Notes under the pieces: model-generated
What the model saw: only the letters and a program-made list of their open reading frames with translations
The model's database searches: none
Told to the model about the DNA's origin: nothing
Translations under genes and position numbers: made by a program
NCBI RefSeq assembly: GCF_030580655.1
Contig: NZ_JAUQTB010000001.1
Span: 558,001-622,000 of the forward strand
DNA: 64,000 nucleotides
Reading direction: 5' to 3'
From: Paenibacillus lacisoli
Lineage (GTDB): Bacteria; Bacillota; Bacilli; Paenibacillales; Paenibacillaceae
Part shown: positions 30,867 through 38,778 of the stretch, one piece after another
Position numbering within the stretch: position 1 is the first letter of the stretch
Layout of the letters: each line of letters begins with the position of its first letter

Positions 30867-31598
30867 CTACACAACTCCTTTAATATGTATCCAATTCCAT
30901 TCATGATTCGGACCATAGGATTTGAATGGTAGATCTTGTTTTTGTGAGATCTCTATGTAATCGATGCTGTTTAAATATGAAAGACCAAATATCAAGCCCG
31001 AATATACGTTTCCTTCTGCTGTTACACAGGGCAGTATAGGGTCAATATGAATTTCACAGTATTGATGCAGCGGCCCTTCCCAAGGACCGATATGTTGGAC
31101 AATTTCCTTTAACAATGAAATATGTGGAAGTGCATAAAAACCAGTGTAGACCCTTCTACCTAAACCAAAGCATTCCATCATTCGTTTCCAAGCGTTAATT
31201 TTCTCATGTCCAACAAGGGTCTTCTCAAATTTACTATTAATATGGTAATGCATATTCACTAAAAACATTTGGTCAGGTTTAACAAATAATTGATCAAATA
31301 ATGTTGTAAATACATAATTTAATGAATCGTTAGGCTCATTCTTCGACATTTCTCTAATATTTTTGAACAATTGAAGTCGATCCCAATTCTTTTCTAAGGG
31401 AATAATGCCATTCTCCGTCCTACTAATAAACTTAACTTGCTCTAAAAAGATGATCACTCCTTCAATAAGTGATTTAATGTCCCCATCATCTTCATACTGA
31501 AACTCCTTCTTTAAGTCCCCAACCGTTTTCTCGGGTTGAAGCAAGATCGATTCAAATATCATTTGGATTTCTGGTCCATAGCACATCTGGAATAACAA
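30867..31598 (-). CDS. Small protein, DpdG-like by position (module B)
   Basis: 243 residues beginning with TTG at 31596-31598; AAAGGAG lies about 11 bp upstream, overlapping the end of the TGT-like gene. The N-terminus looks like a winged helix (VGDLKKEFQYEDDGDIKSLIEGVIIFLEQ). No catalytic motif. Similarity to DpdG of module A is faint (W..MM.CFGLG against W..WASYLGYG) and the assignment rests mainly on being directly upstream of the ATPase. Likely an adaptor or DNA-binding partner of that ATPase. Confidence 0.45.
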   Translation of the reverse strand: MLFQMCYGPEIQMIFESILLQPEKTVGDLKKEFQYEDDGDIKSLIEGVIIFLEQVKFISRTENGIIPLEKNWDRLQLFKNIREMSKNEPNDSLNYVFTTLFDQLFVKPDQMFLVNMHYHINSKFEKTLVGHEKINAWKRMMECFGLGRRVYTGFYALPHISLLKEIVQHIGPWEGPLHQYCEIHIDPILPCVTAEGNVYSGLIFGLSYLNSIDYIEISQKQDLPFKSYGPNHEWNWIHIKGVV

Positions 31599-31600
31599 TT

Positions 31601-32494
31601 TTATACCACTCCTTTATTTCTCTTCATTTCATTTATCTCTTCTGTCAAATGAAAGTAATTATGAACTGATCGCAACCTCATATATTCTCTAGGAGATGGG
31701 ATAAGGATTTCATTTGCATTATTCTTACAAATTGGGCATAAACAAGGCAAAGGGCTTTCTAGTCGATTCGGTGAACTAGGTTTAGCATGAGACTCTGCTA
31801 AATAAAATGTTCGAAAAGGATTACTATAAAAAACTTGATAAAATGCTGCCGCCATCGTTGGTCGAGTTGAGTCGCACGATGCAATCCCAAGATCAATCAT
31901 AGTTTTAATTGGCAATAACCCCGTCACTCCAAAAACATGCAAGTTTGAGGCACCTACTATATTTGATGCTAGCTTTATAATCGCTATTTGTTCTGAAAGA
32001 TTCTTTTTTAATAAAGAACCAATACCGAACTTTTTATAACCCATTTTTTGAAGTTCAAATGCAGAGTATATTATGCTTGCTTCATCAAACCCTTGAATCA
32101 CCCCCATACAACTTAATCTTTCATCCTTAAAACTATTAATAAGCGTTATATATTCATTCGCATTAAATAACGTTCGCTCCATTGAATAATATTTCTGGCT
32201 TAACGTTTCTTTGTACAACATAGGTTCATCAAAATGGACAAGCGTTACTTCGGTGGAGACTGGACACCCATCATAAATTGAAGCTTGAATATCATAGACC
32301 TCCTTCAATGAAGGACGTTCCTTCTGCTTGACATAATAGACTGAACCACAATCAACTAATAACTTCCGAGGTTTCTTTTGAAATCTCCTAAGAGATCCTC
32401 GATTGTCAGGTACTGCACTGACAAGCATAAAACAATCGGGAAAATAATCGATGAAATTGGCATCACTGTGTGACCAACTGATATAAAAATCCAT
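31601..32494 (-). CDS. Second, short TGT-like enzyme
   Basis: 297 residues from ATG 32492-32494 (GGAGGAAAAGA upstream). TGT landmarks appear in order: LLVDCGSVYY (about 50, the general D[CS]G position), MGVIQGFD (about 132), FGIGSLL, LHVFGVTGL, SCDSTRPT (about 205, the nucleophile Asp position) and a zinc site CLCPICK (about 251). It is much shorter than bacterial TGT (about 375) and lacks the usual C-terminal zinc His region in recognisable form. It would exchange guanine for a 7-deazaguanine base, presumably in DNA given the neighbours. It starts a transcript that also carries the 243- and 1,045-residue genes. It is clearly distinct from the larger DpdA at 33489-35498. Confidence 0.65.
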   Translation of the reverse strand: MDFYISWSHSDANFIDYFPDCFMLVSAVPDNRGSLRRFQKKPRKLLVDCGSVYYVKQKERPSLKEVYDIQASIYDGCPVSTEVTLVHFDEPMLYKETLSQKYYSMERTLFNANEYITLINSFKDERLSCMGVIQGFDEASIIYSAFELQKMGYKKFGIGSLLKKNLSEQIAIIKLASNIVGASNLHVFGVTGLLPIKTMIDLGIASCDSTRPTMAAAFYQVFYSNPFRTFYLAESHAKPSSPNRLESPLPCLCPICKNNANEILIPSPREYMRLRSVHNYFHLTEEINEMKRNKGVV

Positions 32495-32544
32495 TCTCTT
32501 TTCCTCCATAAAATAGGTATTTGTAAAATTATCCCCCTTATTAA

Positions 32545-32564
32545 TTACGTGATTTTACGTGATT
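32545..32564. repeat. Tandem 10-bp repeat in the 5' region of the short TGT gene
   Basis: TTACGTGATT occurs twice head to tail, about 50 bp upstream of the ATG and just downstream of a possible extended -10 (TGCTATTAT on the minus strand). Candidate operator. Confidence 0.45.
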
Positions 32565-32610
32565 TTTTATATAATAGCATATATTATTTAAGGCAGCTAG
32601 TCTTATATAA

Positions 32611-32640
32611 TAAAAATAAGGGAAACTCAAGGCTCCCTTA
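32611..32640 (-). terminator. Terminator overlapping the end of the 269-residue gene
   Basis: Minus strand stem TAAGGGA/TCCCTTA with TATTTTTATT following. The stop codon of the upstream gene lies in the loop. Confidence 0.6.
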
Positions 32641-33424
32641 TCCATTCTTTCCATATTTTATAAATAGATTCTTTATCAGTTTTATTAAGCCTGACTTTTT
32701 TCTTATAACCGATAGTTTTAGTCCATAAGGGGTTGTTTCTATCAAAAAACTCTCCCGACCAACTTTGATACTGTTTCTCTTTCGCAATATCAGGTATGTT
32801 GATTATTGTCTTTTCTAACCATTGATCATAAAAAAATCGCAAATACATCTCCCACGCGAAGCTAAGGTCACCTACAAACCTTTCTCGATACTTAATTCTT
32901 AATTGAACTGGCAAATATCCCAGGTATCTGAACCGTTCTTGCAACATTCTAATATAATTTTTTAATGCTGTAATCATTTGTTTACTTTCGTCCACGCTGA
33001 CTTGATGCTTAAAAACATGAATAAGAATTTCTCGTAAAGAGACTAACGTCATGACTTTTGTTGAATTCTTACTAAGTTTCGGACCTTTTTCAATGACAAC
33101 ATTAAACTCTTCAAATTTGAGCAGTGCATTTTCTAATACAAATGGCAAAAAATGATTGTCTAAAACAATGAGAAGCGGGTACTCAAATTCCATTCTTCCA
33201 ACCGGAAGATTATATCTTAAAATTGGATCAACTAATTCAATTTGTTGAAAAGAATTTTGATGTACTTCACTACATATAAGTTCAATGAAATTAAAATACC
33301 TCGAGTCAGAATCAAGATAACTGAATCCAGCTTTTTCTAAATCACCCAACGTAGTTACTCCAAGAAATATTTTCGAGTCCCCTTGTTTTAACTCCATAAA
33401 TTGACTTACATTCAGTGTGCTCAT
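32627..33424 (-). CDS. Unrecognised protein between the two TGT-like genes
   Basis: 265 residues from ATG 33422-33424, chosen because GGGGGGAC stands directly upstream. No family recognised. The N-terminal third is mixed alpha/beta (FLGVTTLGDLEKAGFSYLD, FIELICSEVHQNSF, YPLLIVLDNHFLPFVLENAL); the C-terminal half is rich in aromatic and basic residues (YRERFVGDLSFAWEMYLRFFYDQWLEK; GYKKKVRLNK), suggesting nucleic-acid contact. It is transcribed alone, with terminators on both sides, and lies where dpdB or dpdC of other Dpd islands would be expected. It may supply one of those functions, but nothing in the sequence proves it. Confidence 0.7.
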   Translation of the reverse strand: MSTLNVSQFMELKQGDSKIFLGVTTLGDLEKAGFSYLDSDSRYFNFIELICSEVHQNSFQQIELVDPILRYNLPVGRMEFEYPLLIVLDNHFLPFVLENALLKFEEFNVVIEKGPKLSKNSTKVMTLVSLREILIHVFKHQVSVDESKQMITALKNYIRMLQERFRYLGYLPVQLRIKYRERFVGDLSFAWEMYLRFFYDQWLEKTIINIPDIAKEKQYQSWSGEFFDRNNPLWTKTIGYKKKVRLNKTDKESIYKIWKEWIREP

Positions 33425-33440
33425 TTGTCCCCCCATCAGA

Positions 33441-33473
33441 GAAAAGCCCCCAGATTTTTATTCTAGGGGCTTA
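33441..33473 (-). terminator. Terminator after dpdA
   Basis: Minus strand AAGCCCC stem with GGGGCTT, extended by TAGA/TCTG, then TTTTC. Separates dpdA from the 269-residue gene. Confidence 0.75.
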
Positions 33474-33488
33474 ACTAACCAGGTTATT

Positions 33489-35498
33489 TTAACCAATATC
33501 CTTCATCATCTTTTCTCGCATATCTTTTACTTGACAGTAATATGCATACGTATTATGAAATCCTCTACGCCGGTTACGATTATTTCCTCTAAATATCACT
33601 ACATCAATCCCAATCGCACTGCAAATTGGGCAAGTGCATTCTTCCCACGGTCTTTCCATGAGTAACTCATAATAAAGATCTTCATGCGCTTCTCTATTTT
33701 CTCCTAACATCTCATCATATTCAAGAATTGCTTTTAATGCTTCATCGATATGGATCTCTTTTCTATCGAATTTGCGAAGTGCCGACAACGCCTTCTGCTC
33801 TAACACTTTATACTGGGAAAACTCCCCTTTTCCTTCCAGTACCATCTTTTTCACTCGACCAGTAGTTTCACTTGCTTCGGGGATTCTTATCGCCGTATAG
33901 TGCTTTCCTTCTACGGTATGATAGTTATGTCCTGTTCCCAACCATGCTCTTCTTAATGGAGAAGCGGAATCAAATGACGTCATTCCAAGTTTATGAAATG
34001 ATCGCATAGTTCGCATGTCCCGGGCAACACCAAAAAGATGCAATCGAAAATCTTCATTTGGAATATACGGAGAAATTTCTTTAAGGATTTCATAGATCAC
34101 TTCAGATTTTTCTCGTGCTAGCCCCCCTAGGGCTACTCTTGTGTACCCTAAAGAAATAACGTGTTCTATTGCTTTTCTGAAGGAAACAGGATCCCATCCC
34201 TGAACAACACCAACCGGTAAGAATCCACAGTTCTTTTCTCTATGTTTTATTATAAAATCCTTTGCGTTTTCTAGGGTTATTTCGTATCTATAGTCTCGAA
34301 TCTTTTCATCTCTTTGAAATGGACCAACTATAAGATGATCAATAGATACACCAAAGTTCAACTCATGATCTTCGTAATATTGAATGACTTCCTCAGTCTT
34401 ATACGGTGGTTCATCTTGATCGATATAACTAAAAGCCCCACAGTCACCCATAATTGGATAATTCTCAGGGAGTTTAAGAAATTTACGTATTCCCATTTCT
34501 TCAATTAACTTCCGTTTTTGTTTTGTTGCATTATCAATGTTAACTTTAGAAATCAAGATCCCATCATATTGAGGTTGATCAAATAATTGATGAGCATAAA
34601 CATCATTCACTAAAGGATTTCTTGTTTTTTCAGAAAAATCTTTCAGGAAATCGTAATTTGGATCTACGCGATCATCATTTTCTGGCATAAAGAAATGAAA
34701 GTCTTTTCCTGAATTCTTACTTACCAAATGATCTGCTACTGGATATAATTCGGAATGAAATTTTAACAAGCCACTATTATCTTCGGTAAAGAGTTCCAAT
34801 TGCTTTTCACTGTTAATAGTATCCAGAATGTATTCCCGGATTAACGCTGGATCCTGGTCAATTGCCGTCCATACCTCATCTGGGTTCTTTCTAGCTGCTG
34901 CTAGTAGTTGTGCAAATAAAAATCCCTTGATACCAATTAGACCAAACTTAAATTTCTTAGCTTCTTTTTCTCCTATACTTAGCATATAATTTCGATCTTC
35001 GAGTAATATCCTTTTTTTGCTTGACTCTCCTGCGAAGAAAATCAGTTTTTGATCGTCACGAGTTGAAATCGGCCATTCGATTGCCTGAAGATATTTATCG
35101 CCAAGTAAGAAGAAAATCAAATCATAGTTTTGAATTCGCACTTTAAGATCTTCGGTAACACCTTGTTGTTTTGCCCAACGGCGGATAAAATTAGCATCCA
35201 TATTGTTAAAAGTAACCTCATACGGGACGATTTCTTTTTCCTCAGGTATCAGACCATATCCTGCTGAGAGAATATTAACATCAATTTTTGCACCAGCATC
35301 TCGATACTGTCTAACCCCTTTCATCAATGCCTCATGCTGACTGCCCGTATATAGTTCGCCGGCCGTAAACTTATCAAGTTCACTTTCCCGATTCTTCAGT
35401 ACTTCTAAATCTTTAAAATCATCTAATAACAGTTGATTCACTGGTTTTTGTTTTTTTTCTCCTGTACACGATGTTACTACAAGGATGCGTTTATCCAT
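33489..35498 (-). CDS. dpdA: DpdA-like TGT fused to an N-terminal DUF6884/YaaA-like domain
   Basis: 669 residues. Residues 1-150 match the DUF6884/YaaA-like pattern: VVTSCTGEKK, FTAGELYTGSQHEA, ILSAGYGLIPEEKEIVPYEV and FIRRWAKQQG. Residues about 320-669 are a TGT barrel: GDCGAFSYID (about 350), SIDHLIVGP, GVVQGWDP (about 433), VALGGLA, LHLFGVARDM, then FDSASPLRRAW (about 508, nucleophile Asp) and the zinc site CTCPICSAIGID...HNTYAY (about 622-650). The family exchanges guanine for a 7-deazaguanine base; next to SNF2, RecQ and PLD genes the target is inferred to be DNA (DpdA), yielding dPreQ0-type modification. It has its own terminator and an upstream region with direct repeats. Confidence 0.8.
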   Translation of the reverse strand: MDKRILVVTSCTGEKKQKPVNQLLLDDFKDLEVLKNRESELDKFTAGELYTGSQHEALMKGVRQYRDAGAKIDVNILSAGYGLIPEEKEIVPYEVTFNNMDANFIRRWAKQQGVTEDLKVRIQNYDLIFFLLGDKYLQAIEWPISTRDDQKLIFFAGESSKKRILLEDRNYMLSIGEKEAKKFKFGLIGIKGFLFAQLLAAARKNPDEVWTAIDQDPALIREYILDTINSEKQLELFTEDNSGLLKFHSELYPVADHLVSKNSGKDFHFFMPENDDRVDPNYDFLKDFSEKTRNPLVNDVYAHQLFDQPQYDGILISKVNIDNATKQKRKLIEEMGIRKFLKLPENYPIMGDCGAFSYIDQDEPPYKTEEVIQYYEDHELNFGVSIDHLIVGPFQRDEKIRDYRYEITLENAKDFIIKHREKNCGFLPVGVVQGWDPVSFRKAIEHVISLGYTRVALGGLAREKSEVIYEILKEISPYIPNEDFRLHLFGVARDMRTMRSFHKLGMTSFDSASPLRRAWLGTGHNYHTVEGKHYTAIRIPEASETTGRVKKMVLEGKGEFSQYKVLEQKALSALRKFDRKEIHIDEALKAILEYDEMLGENREAHEDLYYELLMERPWEECTCPICSAIGIDVVIFRGNNRNRRRGFHNTYAYYCQVKDMREKMMKDIG

Positions 35499-35701
35499 GC
35501 TACTCTTCCACCTTTAAAAAATACTCTATTTTCTTAGAATCTTAGTATCTTGAAAATTTTATACAATCTGATTTATATAGTACCACAGTTATAGTACACC
35601 TGTAAGTAAGTTGCAGAACCCATTAACTAGAAGTGGTGAACAACGTCTTTTCAAACTCTAAAATGTTGTTTTAAAGAAGGAAAAGATAATCAACTTCCAT
35701 C
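35499..35701. other. Intergenic region upstream of dpdA
   Basis: AT-rich, no ORF. On the minus strand a possible -10 TATAAA (in TTGTATAAAATTTT) lies about 60 bp before the ATG, without a good -35. The direct repeats at 35576-35597 sit just upstream, compatible with an activator or repressor site. Confidence 0.4.
35576..35597. repeat. Direct repeats upstream of dpdA
   Basis: TATAGTAC at 35576-35583 and 35590-35597, start to start 14 bp. Candidate regulator-binding site. Confidence 0.35.
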
Positions 35702-35752
35702 TAAAAAAGAAAGAACGGAAATCAACGCTTTGCTGCCGCCGATCTCTGTTCT
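35702..35752 (-). terminator. Terminator of the transporter gene
   Basis: Minus strand stem AGAACAGAGATC with GATTTCCGTTCT (one wobble, one mismatch), then TTCTTTTTT. Confidence 0.65.
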
Positions 35753-35780
35753 CTTTTAATTATACGCTTGTATGGATAGT

Positions 35781-36338
35781 TCAATTTAGATGTTGAAACT
35801 TACGTTGTTTTTTTACAACAACTGATATAGCAATTGCTGCTAGTAATTGCATCAAAATTTTCACAATCATTTGCCCAATAATTGCCATCGGCACCGCACT
35901 CCACGGAATAAATCCTGCTCCTAATGGAGAAAGACCTATTACGACGAATACAACACTGTCCAAGAATCCTCCTACGACACCACTATAAAAAACTCTAATT
36001 GACAATGGAAGTTTCAAACGCGTATAGATTTCAGTATCTGCTGTTTCTGAAATGATAAAGGTAATTGCTGAAGCAAATACAATCCATAATGTATCTCCAA
36101 GAAAATACGACGTAAGTGCCGATAAAATAACAGCAATGGCCATTGCTAGATATGCACCTTTTCTGGCTATGGCATTCTGAACAAAATCTCGAAGAAAAAA
36201 TGTAAAACCTATGAGAAAAGAACCTGCAGGTACAATGAATGCCCCGATTTGAAGGGGATCAATTGATGCAGTAACAACATTAGCAGCGATTATAGTAAAC
36301 AAATATAAAGGTACAACCAGTAATTTAATATTTTTCAT
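35781..36338 (-). CDS. VUT family transporter (YhhQ/queuosine precursor type)
   Basis: 185 residues, almost entirely hydrophobic with about six membrane segments. Family marks: early ANVVTAS, then FLRDFVQNAIARKGAYLA (cytoplasmic Asp-containing loop), SETADTEIY and GGFLDSVVFVVIG. VUT/YhhQ proteins are ECF-type S-component-like importers; characterised members bring in preQ0, preQ1 or queuine. Position beside two TGT-like enzymes makes supply of the 7-deazaguanine base the likely job. It has its own terminator. The substrate is inferred from neighbours, not from sequence. Confidence 0.75.
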   Translation of the reverse strand: MKNIKLLVVPLYLFTIIAANVVTASIDPLQIGAFIVPAGSFLIGFTFFLRDFVQNAIARKGAYLAMAIAVILSALTSYFLGDTLWIVFASAITFIISETADTEIYTRLKLPLSIRVFYSGVVGGFLDSVVFVVIGLSPLGAGFIPWSAVPMAIIGQMIVKILMQLLAAIAISVVVKKQRKFQHLN

Positions 36339-36660
36339 TTAATCAATCCCTAATAATTTTATTACCCCATTATATCCTAATATCTCGAATCCAGCTACCC
36401 CCCTCTCGACATTTCGCATACGCCAAAGAAAGTGCTTAACGAGGGCATAGTGACATGCTGCTACATAAGAAAACAGACAGTATTTATCGCAAACATAGGA
36501 TCTTATTTTACAACAAACATGAACACTATGCAAAAGAAATATTCTCCTAACAAATTAAATTACACTTCTAAGGCAAATGTTGAATTTCGTGAACTACCCG
36601 TTTTCAAATCTATATTATAAATGTGAATCATTACAACTACTTTTAGAAGGGGCCAAGTAT
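36339..36660. other. Divergent intergenic region
   Basis: About 320 bp between the transporter (minus) and the RadC-like gene (plus). It is AT-rich; I see no convincing ORF or repeat. It must hold both promoters. Confidence 0.5.
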
Positions 36661-37257
36661 ATGGATCAAGAGCTAAAGAATCTAGTATCAGAATCATTAA
36701 GAGAACCAAATGACAGCTATCTTATCAAAGATTTACTTAAAAACTTTCCCACCACAATAGAATTAATGAATGCTTCTGAACAACAATTACAATCTGTCAG
36801 AGGTATAGGGAAAGGCAAAGCGCGACAAATTACAGCTATGATAAAGCTAGCTAAGGCTCTCGTTTACCCGGAACAATGCAATGAGGCAATCAAAAGCCCT
36901 AAAGACGTCTTCAATCTAGTCGAACCTCAACTCCGCTTTGAACAGAAAGAACACTTTATCTGTCTCTTCCTCAATACTAAGAATCGACTCATCTTCAAGG
37001 AGACCATTTCCGTAGGCTCTCTTAATGCAACCATTGCCCATCCGAGAGAAGTATTTCATGCGGCAATACGACGCTGTAGCGCATCCCTAATTTGCGTTCA
37101 CAATCACCCGAGTGGAGACCCAGAACCATCATCGGAAGACGTTAATTTAACTAAGCGACTTGTCTCCGCCGGTGAAATACTTGGCATAGAAGTTCTTGAT
37201 CACGTAATTATTGGTAGCAATCGCTTCTATAGTTTAAAAGAGCATGGTCATTTCTAA
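36661..37257 (+). CDS. radC: RadC-like JAB/MPN domain protein
   Basis: 198 residues from ATG 36661 (AGAAGGGG upstream; the longer frame from 36577 has no ribosome site). N-terminal helix-hairpin-helix (LQSVRGIGKGKARQITA), then the JAMM metal motif HNHPSGDPEPSSED near the C-terminus, as in RadC. Chromosomal RadC is usually about 220-230 residues, so this is nearly full length. Such copies are common on plasmids, phages and islands. Despite the name, the family has no proven DNA-repair role. It is the first plus-strand gene of the mobile-element part. Confidence 0.85.
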   Translation: MDQELKNLVSESLREPNDSYLIKDLLKNFPTTIELMNASEQQLQSVRGIGKGKARQITAMIKLAKALVYPEQCNEAIKSPKDVFNLVEPQLRFEQKEHFICLFLNTKNRLIFKETISVGSLNATIAHPREVFHAAIRRCSASLICVHNHPSGDPEPSSEDVNLTKRLVSAGEILGIEVLDHVIIGSNRFYSLKEHGHF

Positions 37258-37434
37258 ATTTACTAAAACCAATTTGTACGTTCCTCACAGATTAAAAGAC
37301 CTCTATAGAATACTTTTATTCACGGTTTAACCACACTCTGTATTAATTAACTACTATAAGCATTGAAAACCGTACTATGTCCTGTTGAGCCTCCTACCAA
37401 AAAATCCTATCGTTTTGATTAGGGGTGAAGGGAA

Positions 37435-37782
37435 ATGAACAGCATCGAATCTATTGGAGAAAATATCAGATTTTCAAGGTTGAAAAAGGGATTCAGTCAG
37501 GAGCAACTTGCACTAAATGCAGGAGTTAACACATCCTATATAGGTCAAATTGAGCGAGGAGAAAAGAACCCTACTCTAAAGACTTTGGATAAAATATCGA
37601 GTGCTTTAGGAATTACTCTGATTGACTTGTTATCTCAAGTGGATTCCAAGGGAGGAGGTTCAAAAGCGGGTTGCAATCAAACCTCTGCGGTTCATACCCC
37701 TGAGCAGATTAAGCAGTGCTTGCTAGAAGTCTTGATTGACCATACAAACATGATTATCGATAAAAAAGATTACAGAATATAA
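37435..37782 (+). CDS. XRE-family transcriptional regulator
   Basis: 115 residues behind AGGGGTGAAGGGA. Residues 5-65 are a classic HTH_3 domain (IRFSRLKKGFSQEQLALNAGVNTSYIGQIE cut in parts: SQEQLA, NTSYIGQIERGEKNPTLKTL). The C-terminal about 45 residues are helical and contain no known domain. It probably represses an element promoter, the nearest candidates being the genes immediately downstream or the dyad at 42917-42960. About 175 bp of empty sequence precede it. Confidence 0.85.
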   Translation: MNSIESIGENIRFSRLKKGFSQEQLALNAGVNTSYIGQIERGEKNPTLKTLDKISSALGITLIDLLSQVDSKGGGSKAGCNQTSAVHTPEQIKQCLLEVLIDHTNMIIDKKDYRI

Positions 37783-37807
37783 AAAGATGAATAAGGGAGC
37801 AAAACGC

Positions 37808-38752
37808 ATGTCTTCAATCGAAGCTTTACAATCCGAAAAGATCAAGAAAACAAAGAAGAAGCCTCTTCTTAAGCGTTTGTGGTTCTGGATTCTTACTCTA
37901 TTTATTGTTATCACTGCTGTCAGCATTTTCTCTTCACGAAATGAAACAACAGCTTACGAGTTATCAAAAATGCAAACGATGACTAAAGAAGAAATTATTA
38001 CGAAGTTTGGAGAACCCAATGAGGTTATTCGTGATGATTCAGACGGCTATGCTATAGCTTATAATACTGGTTTTATGGTTGGTGGTAACAATCAAGGCGT
38101 AAGTGAAATCACACTACAAGAGGATGCAGTTAAAGAGAACTCGAAGGATACATACAAAATTTTCGATGTTACATTGGGTTCTTCCTTCGCCGATAATATC
38201 GTACGTTTGGGTAAGCCAAATCTCACTCAAGAAAAGGACGGTAAAAAAAGTGTCATGTACCTGACTAAGGAAGATTATTTACTTGTATTCTCCACAAGAG
38301 TTGATACTGACGAGATCAGCATCATTCAATATTCTGCTTATGATTCTAGTATGGAGTCAACTGCACTCGATCTCTCAAGCCTTCTTGGTTTATCGGCCAC
38401 TGAAGAAGAATTAGAATCATTTTATACAATTAAAGATAAAAAGAGCTCTCAGGGAGCAACAACGTATGCCCTAGAAGAAGGCTTTGAGTTAATCGTTGAT
38501 GAAAATAATATGGTCAAGCAACTCATAATTTCTTCAAGTTCTATTTTCAACATCCATGGTATTCGAACGTCTGACAGCTTAAATAAAGCAAATCAAGTGT
38601 TAGGTGAGTATATTAGAACACCTGCTGGGGTGCAAGATACCACTCAATATTCTTACGACTATAATAACGGTGCAATCCCAACAATGGTTGTTTTAAGTGT
38701 CGACAGCAGCAGCAAGATTAGGTACATACAAGTTAATGCTAAAGATGAATAA
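37808..38752 (+). CDS. Membrane-anchored protein with SmpA/OmlA-like repeats
   Basis: 314 residues from ATG 37808 (AAGGGAG upstream). Basic N-terminus (KIKKTKKKPLLKR), then one membrane segment (about 25-45), then an extracellular part. That part shows repeated units resembling the SmpA/OmlA/DUF3862 fold: MTKEEIITKFGEPNEV, FADNIVRLGKPNL and LNKANQVLGEYI, each a helix followed by a G.P or similar turn. Function unknown; binding of peptide or cell-wall material is a guess. It follows the XRE gene by 25 bp and may be co-transcribed. Confidence 0.7.
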   Translation: MSSIEALQSEKIKKTKKKPLLKRLWFWILTLFIVITAVSIFSSRNETTAYELSKMQTMTKEEIITKFGEPNEVIRDDSDGYAIAYNTGFMVGGNNQGVSEITLQEDAVKENSKDTYKIFDVTLGSSFADNIVRLGKPNLTQEKDGKKSVMYLTKEDYLLVFSTRVDTDEISIIQYSAYDSSMESTALDLSSLLGLSATEEELESFYTIKDKKSSQGATTYALEEGFELIVDENNMVKQLIISSSSIFNIHGIRTSDSLNKANQVLGEYIRTPAGVQDTTQYSYDYNNGAIPTMVVLSVDSSSKIRYIQVNAKDE

Positions 38753-38778
38753 CGGTGAGTTTATAGGGGGAGGACAAA

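Noticed and set aside
1405-35498. Assignment of the helicase-PLD pairs to DISARM
   Set aside because: No DrmB-type DUF1998 gene or DNA methyltransferase is present, while two TGT-like enzymes, SNF2 and RecQ-like helicases fit Dpd.
35499-35780. A preQ1 riboswitch upstream of the transporter or dpdA
   Set aside because: No compact pseudoknot-type consensus was found by eye on the relevant strand; the hairpin at 35702-35752 reads as a terminator.
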